Below are positions 54,043-64,000 of a stretch of 64,000 bases of DNA, one piece after another. Within the stretch, counting starts at the first letter, position 1; every line of letters starts with the position of its first letter. The notes under the pieces are model-generated. The model did no database searches, was not told the origin of the DNA, and worked only from the letters and a program-made list of their open reading frames with translations. The position numbers and the translations under genes are program-made. Origin of the DNA: Diabrotica undecimpunctata (taxonomy: Eukaryota > Arthropoda > Insecta > Coleoptera > Chrysomelidae); NCBI RefSeq assembly GCF_040954645.1, contig NC_092806.1:73038141-73102140 (forward strand). Direction: 5' to 3'.

Positions 54043-56440
54043 GTGGCTGTACTTCTTCTTCTTCTTTGGTTGCCGTGTCCGTATTCAGACGTTGGCCGTC
54101 ATCATGTTTACAATCTCCTGAAACATTTCTCTGTCGGCTGCTGCGCGAAATACTTCGTCTACTGTGGAACCACACCATTGTCTAATATTACGCAGCCATG
54201 AAAGTTTCTTTCGACCAATCCATCTCTTTCCTTCCACTTTTCCTTGTATTATAAGGCGAAGTCAATCAAAATCATCTGGTCATGATAAACAATATCGCTG
54301 TTGTAGATAAATTTGTGTACCTGGGCTCATTAATAACCAACAAAGGAGGCTGTACTGAAGAAATAAAGCGGCGGTCAGCAATCGCAAAAAGCGCTATGGC
54401 AAAATTAACAAAAATTTGGAAAAGCCATGAAATAACTACCGATACAAAAATGAGACTAGTAAGAAGTCTAGTTTTTCCAGTTTTTACTTATGCATCGGAA
54501 TGCTGGACCCTTACTGAGAAAGACAAAAAGAACATAGATGTATTTGAGATGTACTGCTGGAGACGAATGCTGAGAATACCATGGGTGGCCCGAAGAACAA
54601 ATGAATCCATACTGGACCAGCTAAACATAAAGAAAAGACTAAGAACACAAATATCAGAACAAATAATAAGCTATTTTGGACATGTCCTTCGAAGAAATGG
54701 TCTTGAAAAACTTACCATCCAGGGAAAAGTAGAAGGCAAAAGAAATAGAGGTAGATCTCCCACACGATACACGGACCATATTGTTGCTACCATTGGCGCT
54801 CCATTGTCAGAATGTGCTAGAATGGCAGAAGATAGAAAAACGTGGAGGAACATTGGGAAATGTAGTTAATAGCTTCATGATATCACGATACCTGCATCAG
54901 GTTAACGACTAAGAAGAAGAAGAAGAATAAGGCGAAGTAGATGGTATTTAGGTCCTCTAATTATATGGCCGAAGTATTCTGTTTTTCTTCTCTTTATGGT
55001 GTTTCTGAGCAGACGTTCTGAATTGATCATTTGAAGAACATCTTCATTGGAAGTGTGCGAAACCCACGATATCTTTAGGATTCGTCTATAGCACCACAAT
55101 TCGAATGCTTCTAACTTGTTTAGCATTGTGGTTTTTAACGTCCATGTCTCACAACCATACAATAGGATGGACCACACATAGCATTTCAGGACCTTCTTAC
55201 GAATATTCATCGACAGGTTTCTGTTGCATAAAACTGGTTTCCAGGCCATAAAAGCCTTACGTGATATTCGATCCTGGTTATTATCTCTTCATTAGAGTCA
55301 CAATTTACATTTAACCAGCTGCCAAGGTATTTGAAATGATTTACCCTTTCGATCTCCTCTCCATTAAGAGAAATCAGACCTTGATCTATATTGATCTTTC
55401 CAACTGTCATCCACTTTGTCTTTGAAATGTTGATTTTAAGGCCTCTTCGATAACTTACTTCACTGACTAGATTTAGTAATGTTTGGAGATCTTGTAAATT
55501 TTCTGCAAGAATGGCTGTATCGTCAGCGTATCTAATATTGTTGATTACTTCTCCACTTAGTCTTACTCCCTCTTGTCTGTCATCCAAAGCCTCCCTAAAG
55601 ATTTCTTCAGAGTACAGATTATAAAGAGTGGGTGACAAAACACAACCCTGCCGTACTCCACGTTTGATGGATATTTTTTCAGTCGGACTGTCTTCAATTT
55701 GGATAAAGGCTACTTGATTGTAATATAAGTATTTCAGCAGTCTTATATCATAGTGGTCAAGTCCTGCTGCCCGTAGGCAATCGAAAAGTGTATCGTGTTG
55801 TACTCTGTCGAACGCCTTCTCGAAGTCGATGAAACAAACATAAACATTCTTTCGGAATTCACAACTTTTTTGTAATAGAACGCGCATACAGAATAGTGCC
55901 TCTCTAGTTCCTAGACCGTTTCTAAATCCAAATTGCTTATTACCCATCCTACTTTCGCATACAAGGAATACTCGGTTTTGTATAATTCGTAAGAGTATCT
56001 TTAGTGTGTGACTCATCAAACTGATTCGTCTAAAATCGCTGCATTTGGTGGGCTTGCTTTTCTTTGGTAATGTTATAAACAGTGACTCTAACCAATCATC
56101 TGGTATTTTTCCTTCGCTGTAAATTTTGTTGAAGAAAGTGGTTAAGCAGGCAATGCTTTCCTCATCCAAAAGTTTAAGTAGCTCAGCAGGGATTTGATCT
56201 GGTCCAGGTGCTTTATTGTTTTTGGCTTGCTGTATTGCCTTTTTGACTTCCGAATTCAGTATACTGGGATCTCTGTCTAACTGGTTGTCACAGGCAGTAT
56301 TTGGAGCATTTTCTCTAGAAGCATCGTCAAAAAGGTCAGTGATGTATCTCTCCCATTCTTTGCACTGTTGTTCGTGATCCTAAATTTTTCTTTTTTCGTC
56401 CTGGACAGTGGCTGTACAGAAGCCCTAAAATGGATGTATA
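54043..56440 (-). mobile_element. RTE-like LINE, RT to 3' end, interrupted by another LINE
   Basis: From 56440 leftwards: linker (EWERYITDLFDDA), finger (AKNNKAPGPDQIPAELLK), then an open 320-codon frame (56169-55207) with LPKKSKPTKCSDFRRISLMS, QFGFRNGLGTREALF, CFIDFEKAFDRVQHD (catalytic box A), RGVRQGCVLSPTLYNLYSEE, the active-site box IRYADDTAILAE and LKINISKTKWMTVG. A single-base frameshift at about 55250 leads into 55249-54940 (FMAWKPVLCNRNLSM, GCETWTLKTTM, RRILKISWVSHTSNEDVL, TEYFGHIIRG). After the nested LINE, the frame resumes at 54250-54043 (LRLIIQGKVEGKRWIGRKK, SWLRNIRQWCGS). Endonuclease is absent. RT residues look intact. Confidence 0.92.
54251..54938 (+). mobile_element. Nested LINE 3' part with 12-bp target duplication
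   Basis: ATAAGGCGAAGT occurs at 54251-54262 and 54927-54938. Removing the insert and one copy restores the host LINE frame (HLLRLIIQGK). The insert (54263-54926) encodes an open 195-codon frame (54282-54869) with VDKFVYLGSLITNKGGC, FTYASECWTLTEKDKKN, CWRRMLRIPWVARRTNESIL, YFGHVLRRNGLEK and GKRNRGRSPTRYTDHI, a natural stop, and an AAGAAGAAGAAG tail. It is one of the best-preserved LINE ends in the window. Confidence 0.95.
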
Positions 56441-56943
56441 TTTATATTCTATCATAAACAAAAATTTAATCTTTTGGTACTTGTTTTGTAATGATTTATG
56501 TCAGTTTTAATTCCTAGATTTTGTTTTGTATAGTGGCTTCTACTTTAACTTTAGCTCCGAGAATAACCTAAGGACTAAAGTGATCGCTAGAAATTAACAA
56601 ACTTTAAAAGGTATTTTTTTAAACTGAACAAAATCAATGCAGATTTAAACAGTTTTTAAAACATTCGGAAATATTGCCTTGACGCAAATACTTTTTATAC
56701 TTTGTACTTCGAAATAGATTTTGTAAGAACCTACGGGACGTATGAAAAACTTGACGACATTGGTCAAAGATTGGTAATCGGTCAATCGAGAAAAAAACGA
56801 GAAATGTCACGAGTGACAATTACTACCTGCTGGCTGAAATATATCTGACACAAACGATTATTTACTTTCTTGGGAATCATGAAAAAAACATTTAACGGGC
56901 ACTCTCCTTGTATTCCAAGCAGTCAAAACCAAATGAGTCTAGC
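56441..56943. other. No recognisable gene
   Basis: AT-rich spacer between two minus-strand LINEs. Confidence 0.5.
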
Positions 56944-57960
56944 TTAAATTATACTAATATCAATCCCTTTTACAGACATGTACTGTCTAAGTGTCTCCCA
57001 CTTTGATCTTTCTCTTTTACTACTTCCAAGAACTTCGAAATCAGCAATTCTTCGTATCGCATTATTATATTCATCATGCAACGTCTTGTGTCCACTGCTG
57101 GATATAGGTCTCTCCCATTTTTCGCCACTCTTCACGGTTATGTGCGTCTTGTTGCCATTTCTTGGATATTCGTTTAATGTCGTCCATCCAACGTATTGGT
57201 GGTCGTCCTTTGCTGCGTTTGTCTTCTCTTGGGCGCCAGTCAATTAGTTTTCTGATCCATCTTGAGTCTTTTAGTCTCGCTATGTGACCTGCCCAGTTCC
57301 ATTTCAGCTTGGCTATACATTCGACGACATCAGTGATACCTGTTCTTTTCCTTAGGTCTTTGTTCCTTATTTTGTCTTTTTTGTCACGCCGAGAATCGAT
57401 CTTTCCATGCGCCTTTGTGCCACTCGTATTTTTAGTGCTGTTATATGCTATAAGCCGCCCAAGCAAGTGTTATTCGTCGTTGAAATTCACAGGTCTGATT
57501 ATCCTTGCTTATTCTGATTTCATGACCGAGATATATATAGCTTTCTGTCAATTCTACCACTTGATTTTGGATGGTTAGGTGTTCGCTGGGAACCAAATTT
57601 GTCGTAAATTAGGTCTTACGGATGTTTATTTTTAGACCTATTGCTGTCTCACACCTCGTTTTTAAGAATTTCTCAGGTAGTATCATGAAGTTTTACACGC
57701 TTTGTGGCGTTTTGGTACAATGTTTGTACTAACTTTGTAAGCCGGTAGTCTATTCTACTATTGTTCAGAGCAGTTATAATGCTGTCTAATTCCACGGTAT
57801 CGATGGCTTTGTGAAAGTCTACGAAGATAAGTACCAGTGATTTGTTATATTCTATCGATTTTTCCATTAAGGTTTTTACTGTTTGTAGGTGATCGTTTGT
57901 TCCGAATTTTGAGCAGAAGCCAGCTTGTTATCATTATATTATTATTAACCATATTAACCA
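56944..57960 (-). mobile_element. RTE-like LINE remnant with internal deletion
   Basis: From about 57950: QAGFCSKFGTNDH-type box, an open piece (57867-57673: NKSLVLIFVDFHKAIDTVEL, the catalytic box A region with FVDFHKAID), then a deletion that removes the YADD region, then GLKINIRKT, a YLGHEIRISKDNQ-type block in shifted frames, and an open post-RT frame 57466-57074 (GITDVVECIAKLKWNWAGHI, then EDKRSKGRPPIRWMDDI, ending ETYIQQWTQDVA). A few stops; dead. Confidence 0.85.
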
Positions 57961-58640
57961 TCCAAACTTATGACTTCACATTTTTGAATTAATTGGTGCG
58001 ATACCTAAACTTCTCCTAATATGTCAATTTTAAATGTTATCCTTTTTTGTCAGTTTATTCATCCATTTTAACATTATCATTTCCGCTGCTTGCATTGTTT
58101 GCATGCTATTTCTGTTAATCGCCCAACATTTAGTTCCGTAGGTCACAGCTGATCTTATGACAGTTTTATATAATTTTCCTTTAAGCTTTATTAGATCTTT
58201 CTGTCACAGAACATACACTCACCTCCTTCTATTGCATCCATCCTGTCCTAACTCTACTGCATGCATCTTCATATATTTTCCCATTACCTTGTAACACCGA
58301 TTCTAGATGATACTTAAAGCTATTATTTTTCATAATCATTTCACCATCCAAAGTTATCATCTTATTTGTAATAGTAACTCCATCTTTAGATAAACATTCC
58401 ATTCCATTTCTGTTATGATTCAACAATAATAAAAATATCCAATTCTCATCTGAAATTGATCAGTATCTCCAACACCTATCCTAACACTGTTACTCGCTCA
58501 TACACAATCTACACATACTCACTGGGAACTACTACCTTATTAAGTGCCAACTAAAAAACTTTTTGAAGAATTCTATCATATGCTTTCTCAAGATCAATGA
58601 ATATGATTTGTTTCTTTGATTTGTTTCTTTATTCCTATAT
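57960..58640 (-). mobile_element. LINE remnant, RT end
   Basis: From about 58620: IFIDLEKAYDRILQKVF (RT box A), then after a deletion of the palm GMECLSKDGVTITNKMITLD, FKYHLESVLQGNGKIYEDAC, SRVRTGWMQ and pieces of the post-RT region. A different family from its neighbour at 56944-57960. Broken by stops and shifts. Confidence 0.75.
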
Positions 58641-60690
58641 TTTTCCATCAGCTAACTTTATTAAGTTTTATTAAGATGATTATGCCCGGAGAGGTACATA
58701 ATTCAGCAAGAGGACCTATGGCCCGGGGCATTAATGTTGCTCCATGGGGGTAATCATCCGGTAACACCACTATTTTCACTTTACATAATATAGTGTTGTC
58801 ACAATACCACTTGTTGATATTTTGAGGTTTGTTGATTATATTAGGTAACGTGCAATAAAGGCAAGAAAAAATTTATTGCCACTTCAATCTAGGTCATTGT
58901 ACGACAATGAGTACAAAATATTGATTCAATGGAAATTGAAAAATAAAATAACAAATAAAATAAGTGAGACCAGAATATTGGTTTACTTTCAGGAATTGGT
59001 ATGTTAATTTTTGTTCTTTTTTATGTTTAGTTCACGTTTCTGATTGAATTATATTATCGAATATTCCATTTTGAAACCACATTAATAATTATTAACGAAA
59101 ATGCTGACATTTTCATTTTGTCGTCTAATATCGATTACTTATTAATAATAATATATTTTATCAATAAGTTCGAAAATTGTACTTTCAATATTTATTAAAG
59201 ATTTTTAAGGTTAAAAAATGTTAGTTCTATTATATTTACTCCTTTAAAAATTGTTTAAAATAAAAAAAAACCTTTGTTCTATAACATAATTTGCTTTTTT
59301 TTTTCTTACACAATAGGGCCTTATAGGCCATAACGCCCGCTTATTATGCCGTAGAATATAACAAGTGTTTTTATGGTAACCGTATCCAAGTAGGTAGCTC
59401 CGTTAATAACAGTTTTGGAGTTTAAATTTTCCTGGTCACAACGGATTTGCTCTCTTATCTTATCCTCTTATCCTCTACTTCACTTTTGAACTTGCCCGGG
59501 GTTGCTTTTACTTGGGGGTGAAAGACATCCCTTCTCGTACGTAAAAAACGTTTAAAATAGGTCCGAAAATGGATAAATTGAATAATTCTAAGCAACTTTT
59601 ATTTTAAGTTAAGAAGTATTTTAAGTCAATACTTTTTTAGTTATTTGCGTGAGAAAATGATCATTTTTCAAAATTAAAACCAAGTTTTTAGACGGTTTTT
59701 CCCAAATAACTCAAAAAGTAAATATTTATCTAAAAAAAAATACTTAGTAAAAATGTAGCTTATAAAAAAACAAAAAAAAATTGGTGTAGCTATGAAGTCT
59801 GTAGACACAGCAGAAAAGTAGGTTCTTATTTGTCAAATTCCAAATCGAATATTTCAACGTGAAATAACCAAAAAATAAAGCACTTTTCGGGGAAAGCTCA
59901 TCAAAACTTTTTAAAAGTATGTAAAAAAATCTTTGTTTTGATTTTTTTTTAGTTTCTAGCATTAAAACTAAGTGAGTTACGCTTAAAATAAAGTTGGTCC
60001 TTTTTTTTGGGTAAAAACATCGTGAAAATTACCCCCTAATTTGCACAAAAAAATCGAATTAATCGTTACCGCTTTTTAACTTAATTTGTTTATATATTGT
60101 TGGTTTAAAGCTCTTATTTTTAAAAAAAATTGGTTTTAAAGTAAAAGAAAATTTTTTTAAAACTTAAAAAATATTAGTGTTACGCAAAATCTTGAAGAGT
60201 AAATCTATACAGGTTCTGCTTTTCTAAACATTTTGGTTTTTTTGTTTTTTTGTCAAACAAAAGTTGGTTAAGATGTTTCTGTTCAAATCACTCGTGATTA
60301 TTGACTCGTTCAAGCCCTTTCAACTACAACCCTATAAAAAAAAGGGTTCAAAAGAATTAATTTAAATGATCTAACTGCTCTTAAAAAACCTATAAAATGG
60401 TTTTTTAATTACTTCATAGCTTAAAAGCTAACCGAGTTTTGGGTAAAAAACCAATCACATATTTTAGGAGGTATCAGAACGTGTATACTAGAGCATTGTA
60501 AGATACACATAACGTGCTATTAAGGCACAGGCACACTTTCACCCATCCTTACAAACTAATAAGAGTTGTAAAATAAATTCATAACGTTTTGATTAAAAAA
60601 ATTATTGTATATAGTTTTAATGAAAAAAAATACTATAACTAGTAATTTCTTGGTAAGGGGTAAGGATAGAAATTATTTAATAAAAAATTA
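58641..60690. other. No recognisable gene; probable noncoding repeat DNA
   Basis: AT-rich. From about 59480 the sequence has the GGGGGTGAAAGACATCCC and ACCCCC-type blocks that recur near 60780 and 61065, suggesting one noncoding dispersed repeat. ORFs here (59744-59962) are not gene-like. Confidence 0.45.
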
Positions 60691-60696
60691 AAACAG

Positions 60697-61130
60697 TAAT
60701 ATTTTTCTAATAAGAGTCGTTTTTACCACTAAAAAATAAAAAGTAACCAACGGCACACGTCCAATTTTGAAGTGAGGGGTAAGTATAACCTAAATCCAAA
60801 TTTTCATGCAAATCAGTGCGGACAAGGTATTCAATGACATTGTTTTAATTATAACTAATCTAGGGGGTCAGATTTAGGAGTTAAACCCCTGTAATAAAAT
60901 CTTAGATTATTTTGTTTAATGGTAATTGACATCCATTCAATTCATTAACAGATTATTTGAATCAATTACTCGCTTTAATTTACAATTATAAGATTTTTTC
61001 TAATAGGGGTAGTTTTCACCCCAAAAAAATAAAAAGCAACCAACGGCACAAGTTCAAAAGTGAAGTAGGGGGTAAGTAAAACCTAAATCGAAGTTTTCAT
61101 TCAATTCGGTGGTGACACGGAAAATTACAG
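60697..61130. repeat. Direct repeat, about 293-bp spacing
   Basis: 60697-60837 and 60988-61125 are similar (TTTTTCTAATA, ACC(A/C)ACGGCACA, GAAGTGAGGGGTAAG / GAAGTAGGGGGTAAG, ATTTTCATGCAAATC / GTTTTCATTCAATTC), roughly 75-80% by eye. Confidence 0.75.
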
Positions 61131-62576
61131 GGTATCGCCGTATTTCACTTTCATTTACTGGGCTAAAGGTAAAATAAACAAAATACAAGTGAAAAAAAAA
61201 TTTTAATAAAAACCCAAACTTGTTAGCATATGAATAGTTATTTTTTATATTGTCGTTAAATATTAAACATGTTACACCAATTAAAAGTCGCAATATGTGT
61301 CCACTTTGGAAGTTTCAAAGAGAATCGAAAAAAAAAACAAAAGAATATAATATAAATAATTTTAAATAGACCCACAAACAAACTTGCTGACATTTGATTA
61401 GTTTTTTGTTATTTTGTATTTAAATAATTTTATATTCATTGTTGATCAATTAAATATTTTTATATTATTGTTACTTGCCATATTGTTAAATGTGGATGTG
61501 AATTGAACAACACTGCACTTGTCACGGTACTAATCGAACAGATACGAATAATAAAGAATCAATAAATATATAGGTACCAGGCTTATTTTAAACAATGACA
61601 TCACCCTTATCACATCTTGCTATCAGTAGATTAACGACAAGTATTATTGTCATGTCTTCATTACACCTTGTGACCGAAAAATTGTACGAGCTATTTATAA
61701 CAATAATATTTTTACTGCCAGGTCTATATTTGAGGTAAATCTAATTAACAATACTTTATTGGTTATGAGCTAACTGAATATAATATGTATATTTATTATG
61801 ACTGATTGGGAAAAGAATATGATTTATAATAAATAATAACTTGCACATTTTCTTGTTCAAATATGATCAATGAAAGCCATTGTAGAGCTATTTTAGCATT
61901 TCTAAAGTTATAGTAAGGTACAATCAAATGATGCAAATATTTTATATTTAAAGATCAAAATTAAAAAGGAAGAACTTTCACAATTTTCTAATTCATTGTG
62001 TGCTAATAATGAAACGGTGACTTAATATAAGTGCGTTCGATTACTATCAGTGCTAATACGCTGTAAAAATCACAAATTGCTGCAGTTTAAAAAAGATCAC
62101 GGCTGCCTTTTGCCATTGTGACATGCTATATGCAATTTTCGATTATGTTTGTTACCAGCACCCAACTATAGCCCAGGCTATGAGTGAAAAAATGCCTATT
62201 AATTAGTGAATTATTTTTGAAACCTACTCCATGTTATACAGAGCGATGGCAGGAACAACTCCCCAGTGCGTGCAATAACAAATTTTTAGTTATTATTTAT
62301 TAATGACACTTAAATACGCACTTTTAATTCAGATTGTTGTGAAGCCTAAGGTACACGTTTTTATAAAATATACCCATAAAATTATAAAAGTAAATTGAAT
62401 AAGATTAAATTGAAGCGTTTTAAGTTTAATTTCAATCAATTATTATTGCTTAATTAGCGCCCAAAGTTAAAAAACGGTCTTTTATAAATAAAATTCAATA
62501 TTCTTTTTCTTCTTTTTCTTTGTAAAAATGCTTGTATAATAATTTTTAATGTATTAAATTAAAGCACTTTTAATAC
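61131..62576. other. No recognisable gene
   Basis: AT-rich with no motif seen. Confidence 0.5.
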
Positions 62577-63500
62577 TTAACAAAATGAATTTTTTAAAAC
62601 CGTACTGGTCCATTTGATGCTAAGATATGACAATTTGTTTATCCCAAGACAAAAAAGTGCAACTACAACTTTAAAAAAAGGGGTGAGGTCGCTGTTCCTC
62701 ACGTACCAAGGAGCATTCACAAAGTTTCTTAATACTTTATTTTGAAATTTCTGGATTATTTCTGTATTATTTTCTTGCACACCCCCAAAGTTGGCTACAA
62801 TAAGTATAAATAGGTCGTAATTTTTGTTTATGAAGTAAAATCTTGTTGTAAATACATAGAGAGTACTTTTTTTAGAGCATAGAATACATTTTTTTGTACG
62901 TTATGCCAAGTTCATCCCATTTTTTCAAAACATGAATTTTCCAGCGTAGTTGTGCATCTAATGTTATACCTAGGTATTTTGCCGTATTTGCATATTATTA
63001 ATTGTAACTAGTATATTTTGTATCTTTTTATTGGTAAAGTTAACGTGGACAGATTTATTTTCGTTGAGCCTAATTTTCCATTTGTTTGTCCACGAATGTA
63101 TTTTGTTAAATTCTGTTTCTAGTTTCTTTATTGCCTCTTTAAAAGTGTCATCTATTGCTAAAATGATAGTATCGTCAGCAAAGGTGGCAATGATATTATA
63201 TTTTAATACAGGTATGTCGTATGGTAAATAAAGGACCGGGTCCAACACGCTATCTAGCGGAATTCCTGCTTTAATTTCTCTTATGTCTGAATAGGTGTTT
63301 TCTTGTTTAATTCTAAAGTGTCTTTCAGATATACTAGACTGTACCATTTACGAATATTGCTTGGGCATAAACATTTTTATCTTATATACCAAACCTTCAT
63401 GCCACACTTTATCGAAGGCTTGAGCAATATCAAGAAATATAGTAGAACATACACCTTTTTCTTCTAATGATTTTTCAATGATATTTTTATGATCTTGATC
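62577..63500 (-). mobile_element. Jockey-like LINE remnant, reverse transcriptase
   Basis: From 63500: VCSTIFLDIAQAFDKVWHEG (catalytic box A), then an open frame (63347-62970) with the box EIKAGIPLDSVLDPVLYLPY (usual AGVPQGSVLGPVLY), IATFADDTIILAIDDTFKEA (FADD active site), and WTNKWKIRLNENKSVHVNF. The C-terminal part at 62780-62577 reads IIQKFQNKVLRNFVNAPWYV and RNSDL, a Jockey-type ending. There is a deletion or decay between about 62970 and 62780, and a few stops elsewhere. Confidence 0.88.
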
Positions 63501-63509
63501 ATAATCATA

Positions 63510-64000
63510 CTACTACTACTACTTGTCGGTTTATAACGTTCTCCGCCGTTTTCCGACTTCCAATCGCCACTTAGACCGGTTGTTCCATAGATCTTCTTCT
63601 ATGGCCCCCTCTCTCAGTTCTTTATTTATTCCTTCGCTCCAACTTTTTCTCGGTCTATCTCGTTTTCTCTTTCCTTCTGGTTGCCACTTTAGTATTTCTT
63701 TTGGCATTCGTTGTTCGTCCATTCTTTGTATGTATCCGAACCAGATAAGTTGTTTTGTTGTTAGGTCATCTGTGATTGTTCGTTTGATTCCCATTATTTC
63801 TCTAATGCGTTCGTTGGTAATCCTTTCTCTTCTAGATCTTCCTGCGGCTCTTTTCCAAAAATCCATTTCCCTCGCTTTCAGCGTTGACAGTGTTCTTTCT
63901 TTCAGTGGCCATACCTCACAGCTGTATAAAGTGATACTTTTTACTATAGTCTCATATATCCTATTTTTATTTTCTTTGCTGATGGATTGGTCCCATAAAA
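63510..64000 (-). mobile_element. LINE 3' part, runs off the window
   Basis: Open frame 63866-63531: MDFWKRAAGRSRRERITNER, IREIMGIKRTITDDLTTKQL, IWFGYIQRMDEQRMPKEIL, GKRKRDRPRKSWSEGINKEL, ending RRRTL. Upstream (63870-64000) continues in a shifted frame with SITLYSCEVWPLKER. A (AGT)n-like tail at 63505-63521 marks its 3' end, where it abuts the Jockey-like element, probably as an insertion into it. The 5' part lies outside the window. Confidence 0.88.

Noticed and set aside
1..64000. CRISPR array, operon or other prokaryotic feature
   Set aside because: No regular spacer array or ribosome-binding-site-led gene series; the content is eukaryotic throughout.

Overview
This window looks like euchromatic, AT-rich arthropod DNA, most likely from an insect. 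The evidence is the mix of transposon families (arthropod-type Penelope-like elements, several RTE-like and Jockey-like LINEs, Tc1/mariner transposons, a Ty3/gypsy remnant), the long (TA)n tracts and one multi-exon LIM-domain gene of paxillin/Hic-5 type. A beetle is plausible, but that is an inference. Nothing prokaryotic, no CRISPR array, and no rRNA or tRNA gene was seen.

Host genes. Only two stand out. (1) A minus-strand LIM gene runs from about 18.7 kb down to 7.9 kb. It has four recognisable coding exons, all joined in phase 0: an ATG-only coding exon 1, then 60, 174 and 231 nt. These encode LIM1, LIM2 and the first half of LIM3; the last exon was not found and probably lies left of the window. 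(2) A plus-strand gene of unknown family has three phase-compatible exons at 23834-23928, 29368-29553 and 29802-29844. Its first intron is 5.4 kb and filled with Penelope and LINE sequence. Its 5' exon(s) were not found.

Mobile DNA. Nearly everything else recognisable is transposon debris. 0-7.8 kb: a Penelope-like (PLE) remnant, several LINE 3' tails, a Jockey-like LINE, a Tc1 relic, and a DNA transposon with 48-bp inverted ends split by a LINE tail. 8-20 kb (inside and around the LIM gene): LINE tails, a GC-rich segment, and a Ty3/gypsy relic carrying a nested LINE. 20.5-23.7 kb: three copies of a noncoding 0.8-kb repeat. 24.3-26.9 kb: PLE ends and a head-to-head PLE pair bounded by TA tracts, then a GC-rich hairpin. 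27.2-35.5 kb: LINEs and three DNA-transposon relics, one with about 270-bp inverted ends. 37.5-39 kb: a structurally complete Tc1 element. 40-49 kb: LINE tails and another Tc1 relic. 49.4-52 kb: a fold-back element and a MITE-like element. 54-58.6 kb: a stack of LINEs, one nested in another with a 12-bp target duplication. 62.5-64 kb: a Jockey-like LINE followed by a LINE tail.

The most unusual recurring signal is a hammerhead-ribozyme-like core (CTGANGA, one unpaired base, a helix, GAAA). It occurs at about nine places on both strands, some at recognisable PLE 3' ends and others standing alone. Calls rest on reading translations and repeats by eye; clade names for LINEs are approximate.
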